The translations under genes and the position numbers were made by a program. This document shows positions 1-5,770 of a DNA stretch of 5,770 nt, in pieces. Each line of letters opens with the position of its first letter. Position 1 is the first letter of the stretch. Source of the DNA: Caldithrix sp. (GTDB taxonomy: Bacteria > KSB1 > UBA2214 > DYKH01); the NCBI GenBank assembly GCA_020722685.1, contig DYKH01000281.1, forward strand, positions 1 to 5,770, in the 5' to 3' direction. Below the pieces are notes generated by a model that was not told the origin of the DNA, ran no database searches, and was given only the letters and a program-made list of their open reading frames with translations.

Positions 1-116
1 TAGGCGTATAGAGCCGTCATCGAGCTGTGTTTTGCTGAACACCTTAGACAAAACAGTGCGAGATATTGATGAGAGCACTAATATCGTACTACATTGTCAT
101 GTGAGAGGTTTAGCCA

Positions 117-893
117 CTATCTTTCTGCCTCAATCATATTTTCAGATACAAAAATTGGGTTCGTCCGCCGCAGGAGAGCTTGTCTAGGAACCGCCTCGGC
201 CACTTGCTCATACAGTCCAAAGAGATAGTACTTATGAGACAGAAGAAACTCCTTAAGTGTCTCAAACGGCACGTGCCTTCTGTCAGTTGGATTCATCCCT
301 GCTTCCACCTGAATGATATCTATTCTTTGTTCAGCCAGCAGCCGCGCTGCTCCTTTCAACACGTCCAAGTCGCCGCCCTCTGTATCAATCTTCAGATAGC
401 TAATATGCTCAATCCCTTTCGCCTGGCAAAAATCATCGAGAGTGTCAATGGTTACAGGTTCCATCCGCGCCTCTCTCTTCGGCAACTCGGGAGACTGGCC
501 CAACAGAAAGAATTCATCACAGCCGCCTTGGAGAACCATTTGCCCAATTTTCTTTGAAGAACCTAACGCCAAACGATGGCACACAACGCGCCTCTCGCGG
601 CGTAGGTTCTGCAGAAGGAGACCATATGTCTTGCTCACGGGCTCAAAGCAATACACGTGTGAGTTCGGGAATTCAGCCAAGAACAGCTTCGCAAATTGTC
701 CGACATTCGCCCCGACATCAAAAACAATGTTGACTCGATACATCGGGAAGGCGCATTTAATGTCCCAAACGAAATCCAACCCCCGTGGAAGTCGGCGATA
801 GATGCGCAAGCCCGTTAGCCACTCAACAAACGTCTTTGCCTTGGCCAGCAGGGTCAATATTATCTGTCGTCTTGTCGCGTAATATGAGCACAT
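117..893 (-). CDS. FkbM family SAM-dependent methyltransferase
   Basis: Predicted S-adenosylmethionine-dependent methyltransferase of the FkbM type (Methyltransf_21). Counting from the longest reading (TTG at 902), it shows the SAM-binding motif VFDVGANVGQ at residues 60-69, the acidic-loop motif FEP at 86-88, and the family hallmark YLKIDTEGGD at 169-178, followed by VLKGA. The fold is complete and the length (about 258 aa) is normal for the family. I prefer the ATG at 893, because a GAAGAG ribosome-binding site lies 9 nt upstream; for the TTG at 902 that site would touch the start codon. There is no signal peptide, so the protein is probably cytoplasmic. FkbM proteins O-methylate sugars, polyketides or other small molecules and are common in glycan and exopolysaccharide loci. 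The acceptor here cannot be read from the sequence. The gene is divergent from the glycosidase, has no operon partner in the window, and ends with TAG at 117-119. The family call is secure; the substrate is unknown. Confidence 0.93.
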   Translation of the reverse strand: MCSYYATRRQIILTLLAKAKTFVEWLTGLRIYRRLPRGLDFVWDIKCAFPMYRVNIVFDVGANVGQFAKLFLAEFPNSHVYCFEPVSKTYGLLLQNLRRERRVVCHRLALGSSKKIGQMVLQGGCDEFFLLGQSPELPKREARMEPVTIDTLDDFCQAKGIEHISYLKIDTEGGDLDVLKGAARLLAEQRIDIIQVEAGMNPTDRRHVPFETLKEFLLSHKYYLFGLYEQVAEAVPRQALLRRTNPIFVSENMIEAER

Positions 894-1128
894 CGAACGC
901 AACTCTTCGGATGAGACACAGCGGAGCTAACCCAAGATCGCTGGTGCCGTGATGCCTTCCGTTCCAGCCCCCAACGTGCGTCAGGCGCACATTGAGAAAG
1001 CGTGTCCTTCATACAGAGATATTTGATGAAAACTTTTCTTTTTTCCAGCAGCAAATGTGGTCAGCGGCCAGGTAAAACCTTGGCGGCACAAGGGAGACAA
1101 GCGGCATTCTTCAAATAAGAACGTGATC

Positions 1129-1162
1129 GTCCGCAGCAAACCTCGGCGGACAGGTCCGTTTT
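1129..1162 (+). promoter_or_regulatory. Competing hairpins, possible attenuator upstream of the glycosidase
   Basis: Three copies of one 5-mer in alternating orientation lie here: GTCCG (1129-1133), CGGAC (1147-1151) and GTCCG (1154-1158). The middle copy can pair with the first, as a 6-bp stem GTCCGC/GCGGAC with an 11-nt loop. It can instead pair with the third, as a short stem CGGA/TCCG with a 4-nt loop, followed directly by TTTT at 1159-1162. The two pairings exclude each other, as in an antiterminator/terminator pair. The stems are short, and the same arrangement could be an operator for a dimeric regulator, or chance. Function is inferred from geometry only. Confidence 0.25.
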
Positions 1163-1264
1163 CTATACGTGTTCGGTTACGTCAACTCTGTTTCAAAACC
1201 GTGATAATACTGCTTGCCCCTCTGATGAATCGTGGTAGCCTACGAACCTGAATCAAGCACGGAT

Positions 1265-1270
1265 AAAGGA
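1265..1270 (+). promoter_or_regulatory. Ribosome-binding site fixing the GTG start of the glycosidase
   Basis: AAAGGA lies 8 nt upstream of the GTG at 1279. An in-frame TAA at 1264-1266 blocks any longer reading. This makes GTG 1279 the start despite not being an ATG. Confidence 0.75.
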
Positions 1271-1278
1271 ACTCACCA

Positions 1279-3345
1279 GTGACGTGGCTCTCAGAGAGTG
1301 CATTCAATCTGCTGATTGACTACTATACCGAAGTGTTGTCACGTCCCTACGGATCCGGCGCAAGCCGCAAGAACATCTTGCCGTGGCTGAAGCAGCTCGA
1401 TCTGGGTTATGTCTGCATCTACGCCAAAGGCCACAGCGGCTATACCACATGGCGAAGTTCTCTCAAGACTGAACATCCAATGCTGGCTCAGGACATGCCG
1501 GATCTGTTTCGAAAACTCACCAAAGAAGCCGGCTGCAGACTTGTACTTTATTACAGCGGACTTCTTGATGGCCTTGCAGGAGAACGTCATCCCGACTGGG
1601 TTATGCGTGATCGCAACGGCCAGCCCGCAGGAGCGTTCTTCAAGGATTTCAACGTCGCCCCTGCGCTCCCTGTCTGCCCCCGAAGCCCCTACTGGGACGA
1701 ATGGGTAAAAATCCAACTCCGAGAGCTTATTGACCGCTATCATCCTGATGGGATATGGGTTGACGGCGACTGGCCCGGCCCTTGCTATTGCGAACGATGC
1801 CTCGAGAAGTTCCGGGAAGACTATGGCGTGTCCGGTTCTCTGGCTGAGCTGAGAAACCTGCCACAGTTTGACAACAACTTTTCAGTCTCATGGAACCGAA
1901 TCACTCATCAATGGCGAACTCAATTCCGTGACTTCGTAAAATCGCTAAAACCAGACTGTGCCTACAGCGCGGGCAATGTCACCCTGTGGGCAAAATTCGC
2001 AGCCCCTTTTGATTGGCGGTCAGGAGATTTCTTTTCGCCCGGGTTTTTCAATCTGCACGATATAGCCAGGATGATGCGCTGGTACGGCACAATGGCTATG
2101 CCATATGATGCTTACATCTGCGACACATCCTTCAGACATGAGTTGAAGCATGTGCGCAGCCGGTCAAAAACGCTCCTGCGAATGAAGCAGGAGGCCGCAA
2201 CCGTCGCTGCCAACGGTGGAGCAGTGGGATATTGGACCTACCCTCTTGGGAACGGCGCATGGGTCCCCTCCCGCATGCGAAAGGCTGTGGAGGTCAGAAA
2301 ATTCATCAGAGAAAGAGAAGATATTTTCTGTCATACGCAAAGCGTTCCATGGACTTTGATTCTTGCCACTGATGAATCACAACCAACTTTTGGAAACAAC
2401 GGAGTTAAAGGGGCGCATAAGGCTCTTGCGGCTCTCCATCGGTCGCCTGACATTCGCGATGCGTCAAACTGGCAGCCAAACCTGCCCTATAAACTCATCG
2501 TGATTCCAGAGCAAGCCGTCATTTCTCCACAAACCGTCTCAGAACTCGAGAAATACGTCCTCCACGGCGGCAAACTGCTTACAACAGGTTCTTCAATAAC
2601 GTCTCTCCAGAAACTCATCGGCGTTTCCCTTGTGCGTCGGAACTCCATTGCAGATGGCCACGTGATACTGAAAACCCGTGATGAACCCACAGGTGTTGAC
2701 TCTCCATGGGACAAAGTCGAGTGCGTAGACGCTCGAGAATTGTATCGCTTGTTCCTCTCCTGGGATCAATTCAATTCCAAATGTCGCAATCTTGCCAACA
2801 ACTGGCCCATGCACGGGCAGATGGATGAGGAAAATCCGGAATACGCCGGTATGCCCGCCGCTGTAGTGAGGGATTTCGGGAGAGGACACATTGTCCACAT
2901 ATGCACCAGCCTCTTTGAGCAATACTTCGTGCTGGGAGATCCCCAAATACTCGCATGGGTGCGCGAAATTCTTGGCGTTCTCCAGCCTGACCCTCTGTTT
3001 GAGACAGACGCACCGTCGTGGGTTGACGTGTCTGTGCGCAAGAAAGAAGATCGTCTTCTGATTCACTTCGTAAACCAAAATCCAGGACGCGATCTATCCA
3101 AACAGAATACCTATGATTTATGGGGCGACGAAATTCCGATCATCGGCCCCATAACAGTCTCTTTGCAATCAAGCACCAGACCAGAGTCTCTCTCCCTAAT
3201 CCCGTCCGGCGAAGCTGTTGATTTCTCTTTCTCAAATGGAGTTGTCAGCTTTGTTCTCCCTCGCCTCCACATTCACGAGTGCAGCCATTCCGAATTAGGA
3301 ATTTTTCGGGTTAAAGAAGGCGATTTTCCCTTCTGTTTCGCTTAA
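1279..3345 (+). CDS. GHL6-like glycoside hydrolase with beta-galactosidase trimerisation-type domain
   Basis: A 688-aa protein that looks like a three-part glycosidase. Residues about 1-350 read as a TIM barrel of the hypothetical glycosyl hydrolase 6 type. The segment DGIWVDGDWPG (157-167) resembles the nucleophile motif of GH29 alpha-L-fucosidases, so D162 is the candidate nucleophile, and it is followed by the cysteine cluster CYCERC (169-174) often seen in this group. Residues about 395-560 look like the class-I-amidotransferase-like middle domain of GH42-type beta-galactosidases: YKLIVIP (404-410), then the YVLHGGKLLTTG helix-turn-strand (426-437). The last about 100 residues form a small beta domain whose usual ending, LPRLHIHE, is seen here. 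There is no signal peptide or membrane segment, so cytoplasmic action on imported oligosaccharides is likely. The natural family end should come soon after LHIHE; the final about 20 residues look atypical and may derive from the adjoining insertion sequence. The start is GTG with a good ribosome-binding site. Fold class is fairly sure; the substrate is not assignable. Confidence 0.82.
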   Translation: MTWLSESAFNLLIDYYTEVLSRPYGSGASRKNILPWLKQLDLGYVCIYAKGHSGYTTWRSSLKTEHPMLAQDMPDLFRKLTKEAGCRLVLYYSGLLDGLAGERHPDWVMRDRNGQPAGAFFKDFNVAPALPVCPRSPYWDEWVKIQLRELIDRYHPDGIWVDGDWPGPCYCERCLEKFREDYGVSGSLAELRNLPQFDNNFSVSWNRITHQWRTQFRDFVKSLKPDCAYSAGNVTLWAKFAAPFDWRSGDFFSPGFFNLHDIARMMRWYGTMAMPYDAYICDTSFRHELKHVRSRSKTLLRMKQEAATVAANGGAVGYWTYPLGNGAWVPSRMRKAVEVRKFIREREDIFCHTQSVPWTLILATDESQPTFGNNGVKGAHKALAALHRSPDIRDASNWQPNLPYKLIVIPEQAVISPQTVSELEKYVLHGGKLLTTGSSITSLQKLIGVSLVRRNSIADGHVILKTRDEPTGVDSPWDKVECVDARELYRLFLSWDQFNSKCRNLANNWPMHGQMDEENPEYAGMPAAVVRDFGRGHIVHICTSLFEQYFVLGDPQILAWVREILGVLQPDPLFETDAPSWVDVSVRKKEDRLLIHFVNQNPGRDLSKQNTYDLWGDEIPIIGPITVSLQSSTRPESLSLIPSGEAVDFSFSNGVVSFVLPRLHIHECSHSELGIFRVKEGDFPFCFA

Positions 3346-3436
3346 CAATCCGGTCTTATTGCCCCTTTTTCAAGAAAAATAATTTCCAACACATTTGTTT
3401 GTTGCATTAAATAACTACGTCTATTACCTTAGTGGC

Positions 3437-3826
3437 ATGAAACCACAACCCAAGTCCGTCAATCGTCACGAAATGCTCCGTCAAAGCGCCCTGCGCCGGA
3501 TCGGAGAAGTTGGCCCCTTCATTGAGGGGGCGTTGTGCTCGGTCAAACGCAGAGGCTGTGCCACCCCCGGCTGGCAACTGACCTATAAGCAAAAAGGAAA
3601 GACCAAAACCGTCTATGTGCCGATGGATATGGTCAAAGAGGTACAAGCATGGAAGCAAGAATACAAACAGCTCAAGCAGTTGATTCGAAAAGTGACCGCG
3701 CAATCGCTCGGACTGATCCGCACCCATGTCGCAAGCCGGTTGGCCGGCCGCCGAGCGCGGGGATTGATCCGGGCGCCGTTATCCAAGACTTCAAAGCCTT
3801 CTTGCAGGGAACGTTCCCGGAGCTGA
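3437..3826 (+). CDS. DUF6788-like accessory protein of the insertion sequence
   Basis: A basic 129-aa protein resembling DUF6788, a small family found next to or in front of transposases. Diagnostic parts are GALCSVKRRGC near residues 31-41, the core GWQLTYKQKGKTKTVYVP at about 45-62, and a charged helical stretch ending in LIRTHVA at about 100. The ATG at 3437 is preferred over the TTG at 3395, because the family-like sequence begins there (MKPQPKSV) and the upstream residues look random. The last about 25 residues, rich in R, S and P, look non-conserved and are read through the transposase 5' region in another frame. The biochemical role is unknown; DNA binding or regulation of transposition is a reasonable guess from its basic charge and position. 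Its 3' part overlaps the transposase ORF by 178 nt, with the transposase in the -1 frame relative to it. Confidence 0.72.
   Translation: MKPQPKSVNRHEMLRQSALRRIGEVGPFIEGALCSVKRRGCATPGWQLTYKQKGKTKTVYVPMDMVKEVQAWKQEYKQLKQLIRKVTAQSLGLIRTHVASRLAGRRARGLIRAPLSKTSKPSCRERSRS
3635..3641 (+). promoter_or_regulatory. Internal ribosome-binding site for the transposase
   Basis: AAAGAGG lies 7 nt before the ATG at 3649, within the DUF6788 coding sequence. It supports independent internal initiation of the transposase, rather than only read-through or frameshifting. A competing possibility is the A-AAA-G slip site at 3688-3692. Confidence 0.45.
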
Positions 3827-5094
3827 TCCGTTGGTTTGGCGAACTGCCGGATCCCAGGCGTCAGGAGCTATGTAAATATTCCGCCGCACATATCTGGTGC
3901 CAGCCTTTGATGACATTCCTGTCCCGTTGCGGGTCGCGTAACGCCTACGACCAGATCCGCAATTCGGGACAAGGCCCGGCGAATATCGGCGCGCTCTGCG
4001 GACAAGGACCGGACGATCCGCGTTTTGGCGAAGATGGCCCGACAGTTACTTGCTCAGACAATGCGGCGCGCCATGCCGGACGCGTTGATCCGGACCGCGT
4101 GGCCGAAATCCCTTTGAAAATGATTCGCGAACTTTTAAAACGTCGACTTCTTGATGGTTGCCGTTTGTTTGATACCCGGCATGTTCTTGTCGTCGATGGC
4201 AGTGTCCAGGAGAAGTGTCGGGCGGGATTTGAACTTGGTGGAAAAACTGCGCGAAATGGCTCGGAAGAAACAACCCGTTATCGTTACGTGCTTCAAATCG
4301 GCATTCTGGGGCCGGTTGGCATGTTTCTGCCCATGATGCACGAATCCATGGATATGCATGATCCGATCACGGACAAGGAAGACTGTGAAATCAAGGCTTT
4401 TGTTCGTCTGGCCGCGCGACTTAAAGCGAAATTCCCCAGATTATCATTTTGCCTGGTTGGCGACGCGCTCTATGCCACTCAAAATATCGCCGAACTTTGC
4501 GAGGCCTACGGCTGGAAATACGTTTTTACCCTCAAGGAAGGGAGACAACCTTCACTCTGGTCTGAAATGCTCAACCTGCTCCCGCTCGTTTCCGAAAACC
4601 ATTTGACACTTGAACGGAAAACAGAGCAGGCAAACACCAGGCACGATTTCCGTTGGGTCGAACAACTTCCGCTGGGTGAAAAAAACAGATGCAACGTCAT
4701 CCTGGAAGGAGATATTACTTCCGAGTCCGCCACGCTGTATGCCTGGATTACTAACTTCGGCTACCTAGTCGCCGAGCGTGTTGTCGCCATCAGTGGCGCG
4801 GCCGGAAGAGAAAGGCATCGTATCGAAGATCATTTCAATGTCCAAAAAAACAATGGGGCTGGGCTTGAACACGTCTTCTGCGCTGATCCGACCGCCAGTA
4901 AAAATTACTACACCTTTATGCAGATCGCCGAAATTCTCTGGCAACTCTTCATTCGAGGCTGCCTCAAACGTCTCTATCAATGGGCGCGCCGATCAACTCA
5001 GCAAGGTTTGGCGCGCGCTCTCGGTGAAGGCCTGCGAAACTATCGCTTACCCCCGGAGATACATCCGATCGGACAACTGCGCTTTGTCACGTAG
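3649..5094 (+). CDS. DDE transposase, IS4 clan
   Basis: A 481-aa transposase with an RNase H-like catalytic core. The DDE triad can be placed: D183 in VLVVDGS, D272 in CLVGDALYA, and E393 in RHRIEDHFNVQK. E393 sits in the R-(3)-E-(6)-K signature (R389, E393, K400) typical of IS4-related elements; the usual Y seven residues before E is a G here. LPDPRR near residues 66-71 and the final NNGAGLEH (401-408) are further family-like blocks. The ATG at 3649 has AAAGAGG (3635-3641) 7 nt upstream, a good ribosome-binding site inside the DUF6788 ORF. However, the first about 45 residues are read through a stretch that codes conserved DUF6788 sequence in another frame, so the conserved transposase may begin later. 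The only nearby in-frame alternative is a TTG at 3802, or the product may arise as a -1 frameshift fusion. No internal stop or frameshift is visible in the catalytic part, so it may be functional. The IS subgroup is not certain. Confidence 0.88.
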   Translation: MEARIQTAQAVDSKSDRAIARTDPHPCRKPVGRPPSAGIDPGAVIQDFKAFLQGTFPELIRWFGELPDPRRQELCKYSAAHIWCQPLMTFLSRCGSRNAYDQIRNSGQGPANIGALCGQGPDDPRFGEDGPTVTCSDNAARHAGRVDPDRVAEIPLKMIRELLKRRLLDGCRLFDTRHVLVVDGSVQEKCRAGFELGGKTARNGSEETTRYRYVLQIGILGPVGMFLPMMHESMDMHDPITDKEDCEIKAFVRLAARLKAKFPRLSFCLVGDALYATQNIAELCEAYGWKYVFTLKEGRQPSLWSEMLNLLPLVSENHLTLERKTEQANTRHDFRWVEQLPLGEKNRCNVILEGDITSESATLYAWITNFGYLVAERVVAISGAAGRERHRIEDHFNVQKNNGAGLEHVFCADPTASKNYYTFMQIAEILWQLFIRGCLKRLYQWARRSTQQGLARALGEGLRNYRLPPEIHPIGQLRFVT

Positions 5095-5239
5095 CCGCAC
5101 CTGCGCACCTGACGATCAAGCCCAGCCCATTGACATTCAAATCTTCCTTTACACGTTCGAAACACTAGAACGACAATCTTATTCCGCCCATTCGTCGTTG
5201 CGTTCTGTTCCCATGTGTTCCCGCTAACAACCGCCGATC

Positions 5240-5245
5240 TATAAT
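5240..5245 (+). promoter_or_regulatory. Possible -10 box ahead of the recombinase
   Basis: A perfect TATAAT lies 144 nt upstream of the recombinase ATG. No good -35 is found at 16-18 bp spacing (the bases around 5216-5223 match poorly). A second AT-rich box, TATAAA at 5290-5295, also lacks a -35. If 5240 lies inside the insertion sequence, this would be an outward-facing promoter. Weak evidence. Confidence 0.25.
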
Positions 5246-5256
5246 TGCCCCGTAAT

Positions 5257-5274
5257 CGGAATCGGCGCATTCCG
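5257..5274. repeat. Perfect 6-bp inverted repeat
   Basis: CGGAAT (5257-5262) and ATTCCG (5269-5274) flank a 6-nt GC-rich spacer. It overlaps a tandem AATCGG pair at 5254-5265. A similar ATTCC/GGAAT palindrome occurs at 3287-3302, on the other side of the insertion sequence, so these may be subterminal or terminal structures of that element, or its preferred target. It is not followed by a T run, so it is not a standard terminator. Confidence 0.4.
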
Positions 5275-5309
5275 CGGCTATAGTTTGCATATAAAAAGGG
5301 AAGTGGTTT

Positions 5310-5721
<412 letters not shown>

Positions 5722-5770
5722 CCATTAAGCTACCCGAAGAAACGGAGTTCTTTTAGAACATTTTCATCAC
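5722..5770. other. Unrelated sequence after the recombinase break
   Basis: These 49 bases do not continue the recombinase in any plus-strand frame. They hold a small hairpin at 5747-5759 (GTTCT/AGAAC, 3-nt loop). On the minus strand they carry an open frame that enters from the window edge and ends with TAG at 5730-5732 (readable as DENVLKELRFFG). This could be the 3' end of a convergent gene, perhaps belonging to whatever interrupted the recombinase, but 12 residues are too few to name it. Confidence 0.2.

Larger units (their letters stand above)
894..1278. other. Divergent intergenic region with several inverted repeats
   Basis: This 385-bp stretch separates two divergent genes and should carry both promoters. 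I see no convincing coding sequence; the short open frames here have no recognisable motif. Visible structure: a 5-bp stem with a 5-nt loop at 976-990 (GTGCG/CGCAC); a TTGAGA box at 992-997 that matches a -35 in 5 of 6 bases but has no good -10 at normal spacing; a bulged hairpin at 1067-1084 (GCCAGGT against ACCTTGGC); the GTCCG/CGGAC cluster at 1129-1158, listed separately; and GATAAT at 1203-1208, a possible -10 for the glycosidase without a clear -35. The promoter guesses are weak. Confidence 0.5.
3437..5094 (+). mobile_element. IS4-clan insertion sequence (coding core, ends unresolved)
   Basis: The coding core of an insertion sequence: a DUF6788-like ORF overlapping a full-length DDE transposase, both on the plus strand. 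The coordinates given cover only the genes. The outer ends must lie somewhere between about 3270 and 3436 on the left and between 5095 and about 5388 on the right. I could not find a convincing terminal inverted repeat with a target-site duplication. The best candidates are ATTCCGA at 3287-3293 against TCGGAAT at 5256-5262 (7 bp inverted), and an 8-bp direct repeat ATTGCCCC at 3358-3365 and 5244-5251. Each could arise by chance. The transposase frame is intact with its catalytic residues, so the element may be active or recently inserted. Confidence 0.8.

Noticed and set aside
62..85. GATATT/AATATC inverted repeat downstream of the methyltransferase as its terminator
   Set aside because: The stem is AT-rich with a 12-nt loop, and no T run follows on the minus strand.
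180..801. Plus-strand open frames across the methyltransferase
   Set aside because: Their translations have no motifs, and they lie antisense to a gene with clear FkbM motifs.
894..1278. Integron attC sites or a small RNA gene in the divergent intergenic region
   Set aside because: No paired core sites of the GTTRRRY and RYYYAAC type with proper spacing were found, and no recognisable RNA family motif was seen.
2593..3078. 161-aa minus-strand open frame inside the glycosidase
   Set aside because: It is antisense to conserved domain sequence and carries no recognisable motif.
3366..3379. TTTTT-CAAG-AAAAA inverted repeat as a terminator for the glycosidase
   Set aside because: The stem is only A-T pairs with no GC-rich part, which is too weak for an intrinsic terminator.
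5154..5172. CGTTC/GAACG hairpin after the transposase as a terminator
   Set aside because: It has a short 5-bp stem with a 9-nt loop, and no T run follows.
3358..5251. 8-bp direct repeat ATTGCCCC at 3358-3365 and 5244-5251 as the target-site duplication of the insertion sequence
   Set aside because: The bases just inside the two copies show no inverted similarity, so they do not look like element ends. An 8-bp match in this search space is possible by chance.
3363..5300. CCCTTTTT (3363-3370) against AAAAAGGG (5293-5300) as terminal inverted repeats
   Set aside because: The match is low-complexity, does not extend, and has no duplicated flanks.

Overview
The window reads as a piece of accessory DNA from an uncultured or environmental bacterium. 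No ribosomal, tRNA or other lineage-marking gene is present. A GHL6-like glycosidase with a beta-galactosidase-type middle domain, next to an FkbM methyltransferase and a DUF6788-type insertion sequence, would fit carbohydrate-degrading lineages such as the PVC group, but this is only a hint and the host is not identified.

Layout. Positions 1-116 hold no gene. An FkbM-family methyltransferase is read on the minus strand (117-893). A 385-bp divergent intergenic region (894-1278) follows; it contains several inverted repeats, including two mutually exclusive pairings upstream of the next gene. A large glycoside-hydrolase-like protein is read on the plus strand (1279-3345). An insertion sequence of the IS4 clan comes next: a small DUF6788-like accessory ORF (3437-3826) and a DDE transposase (3649-5094) in overlapping frames. 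A non-coding stretch (5095-5388) holds palindromes, a TATAAT box and possibly a tiny ORF. The window closes with the catalytic N-terminal domain of a large serine recombinase (5389-5721). It stops right after the conserved SATEPF motif and is followed by unrelated sequence.

How the parts relate. The methyltransferase and the glycosidase are divergent and could share one regulatory region, as in a surface-glycan modification or degradation locus, but no transporter, glycosyltransferase or regulator is present to prove a pathway. The right half is mobile DNA: an apparently intact insertion sequence beside a decapitated integrase, which suggests repeated insertions at one spot. The base composition shifts visibly, from mixed or GC-leaning in the transposase to AT-rich in the recombinase and its leader.

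I found no CRISPR array, RNA gene, phage-defence cassette or clearly new system. The most notable points are the 178-nt dual-coding overlap in the insertion sequence, the competing hairpins ahead of the glycosidase, the unusual C-terminal tail of the glycosidase where the insertion sequence may begin, and the abrupt recombinase truncation.
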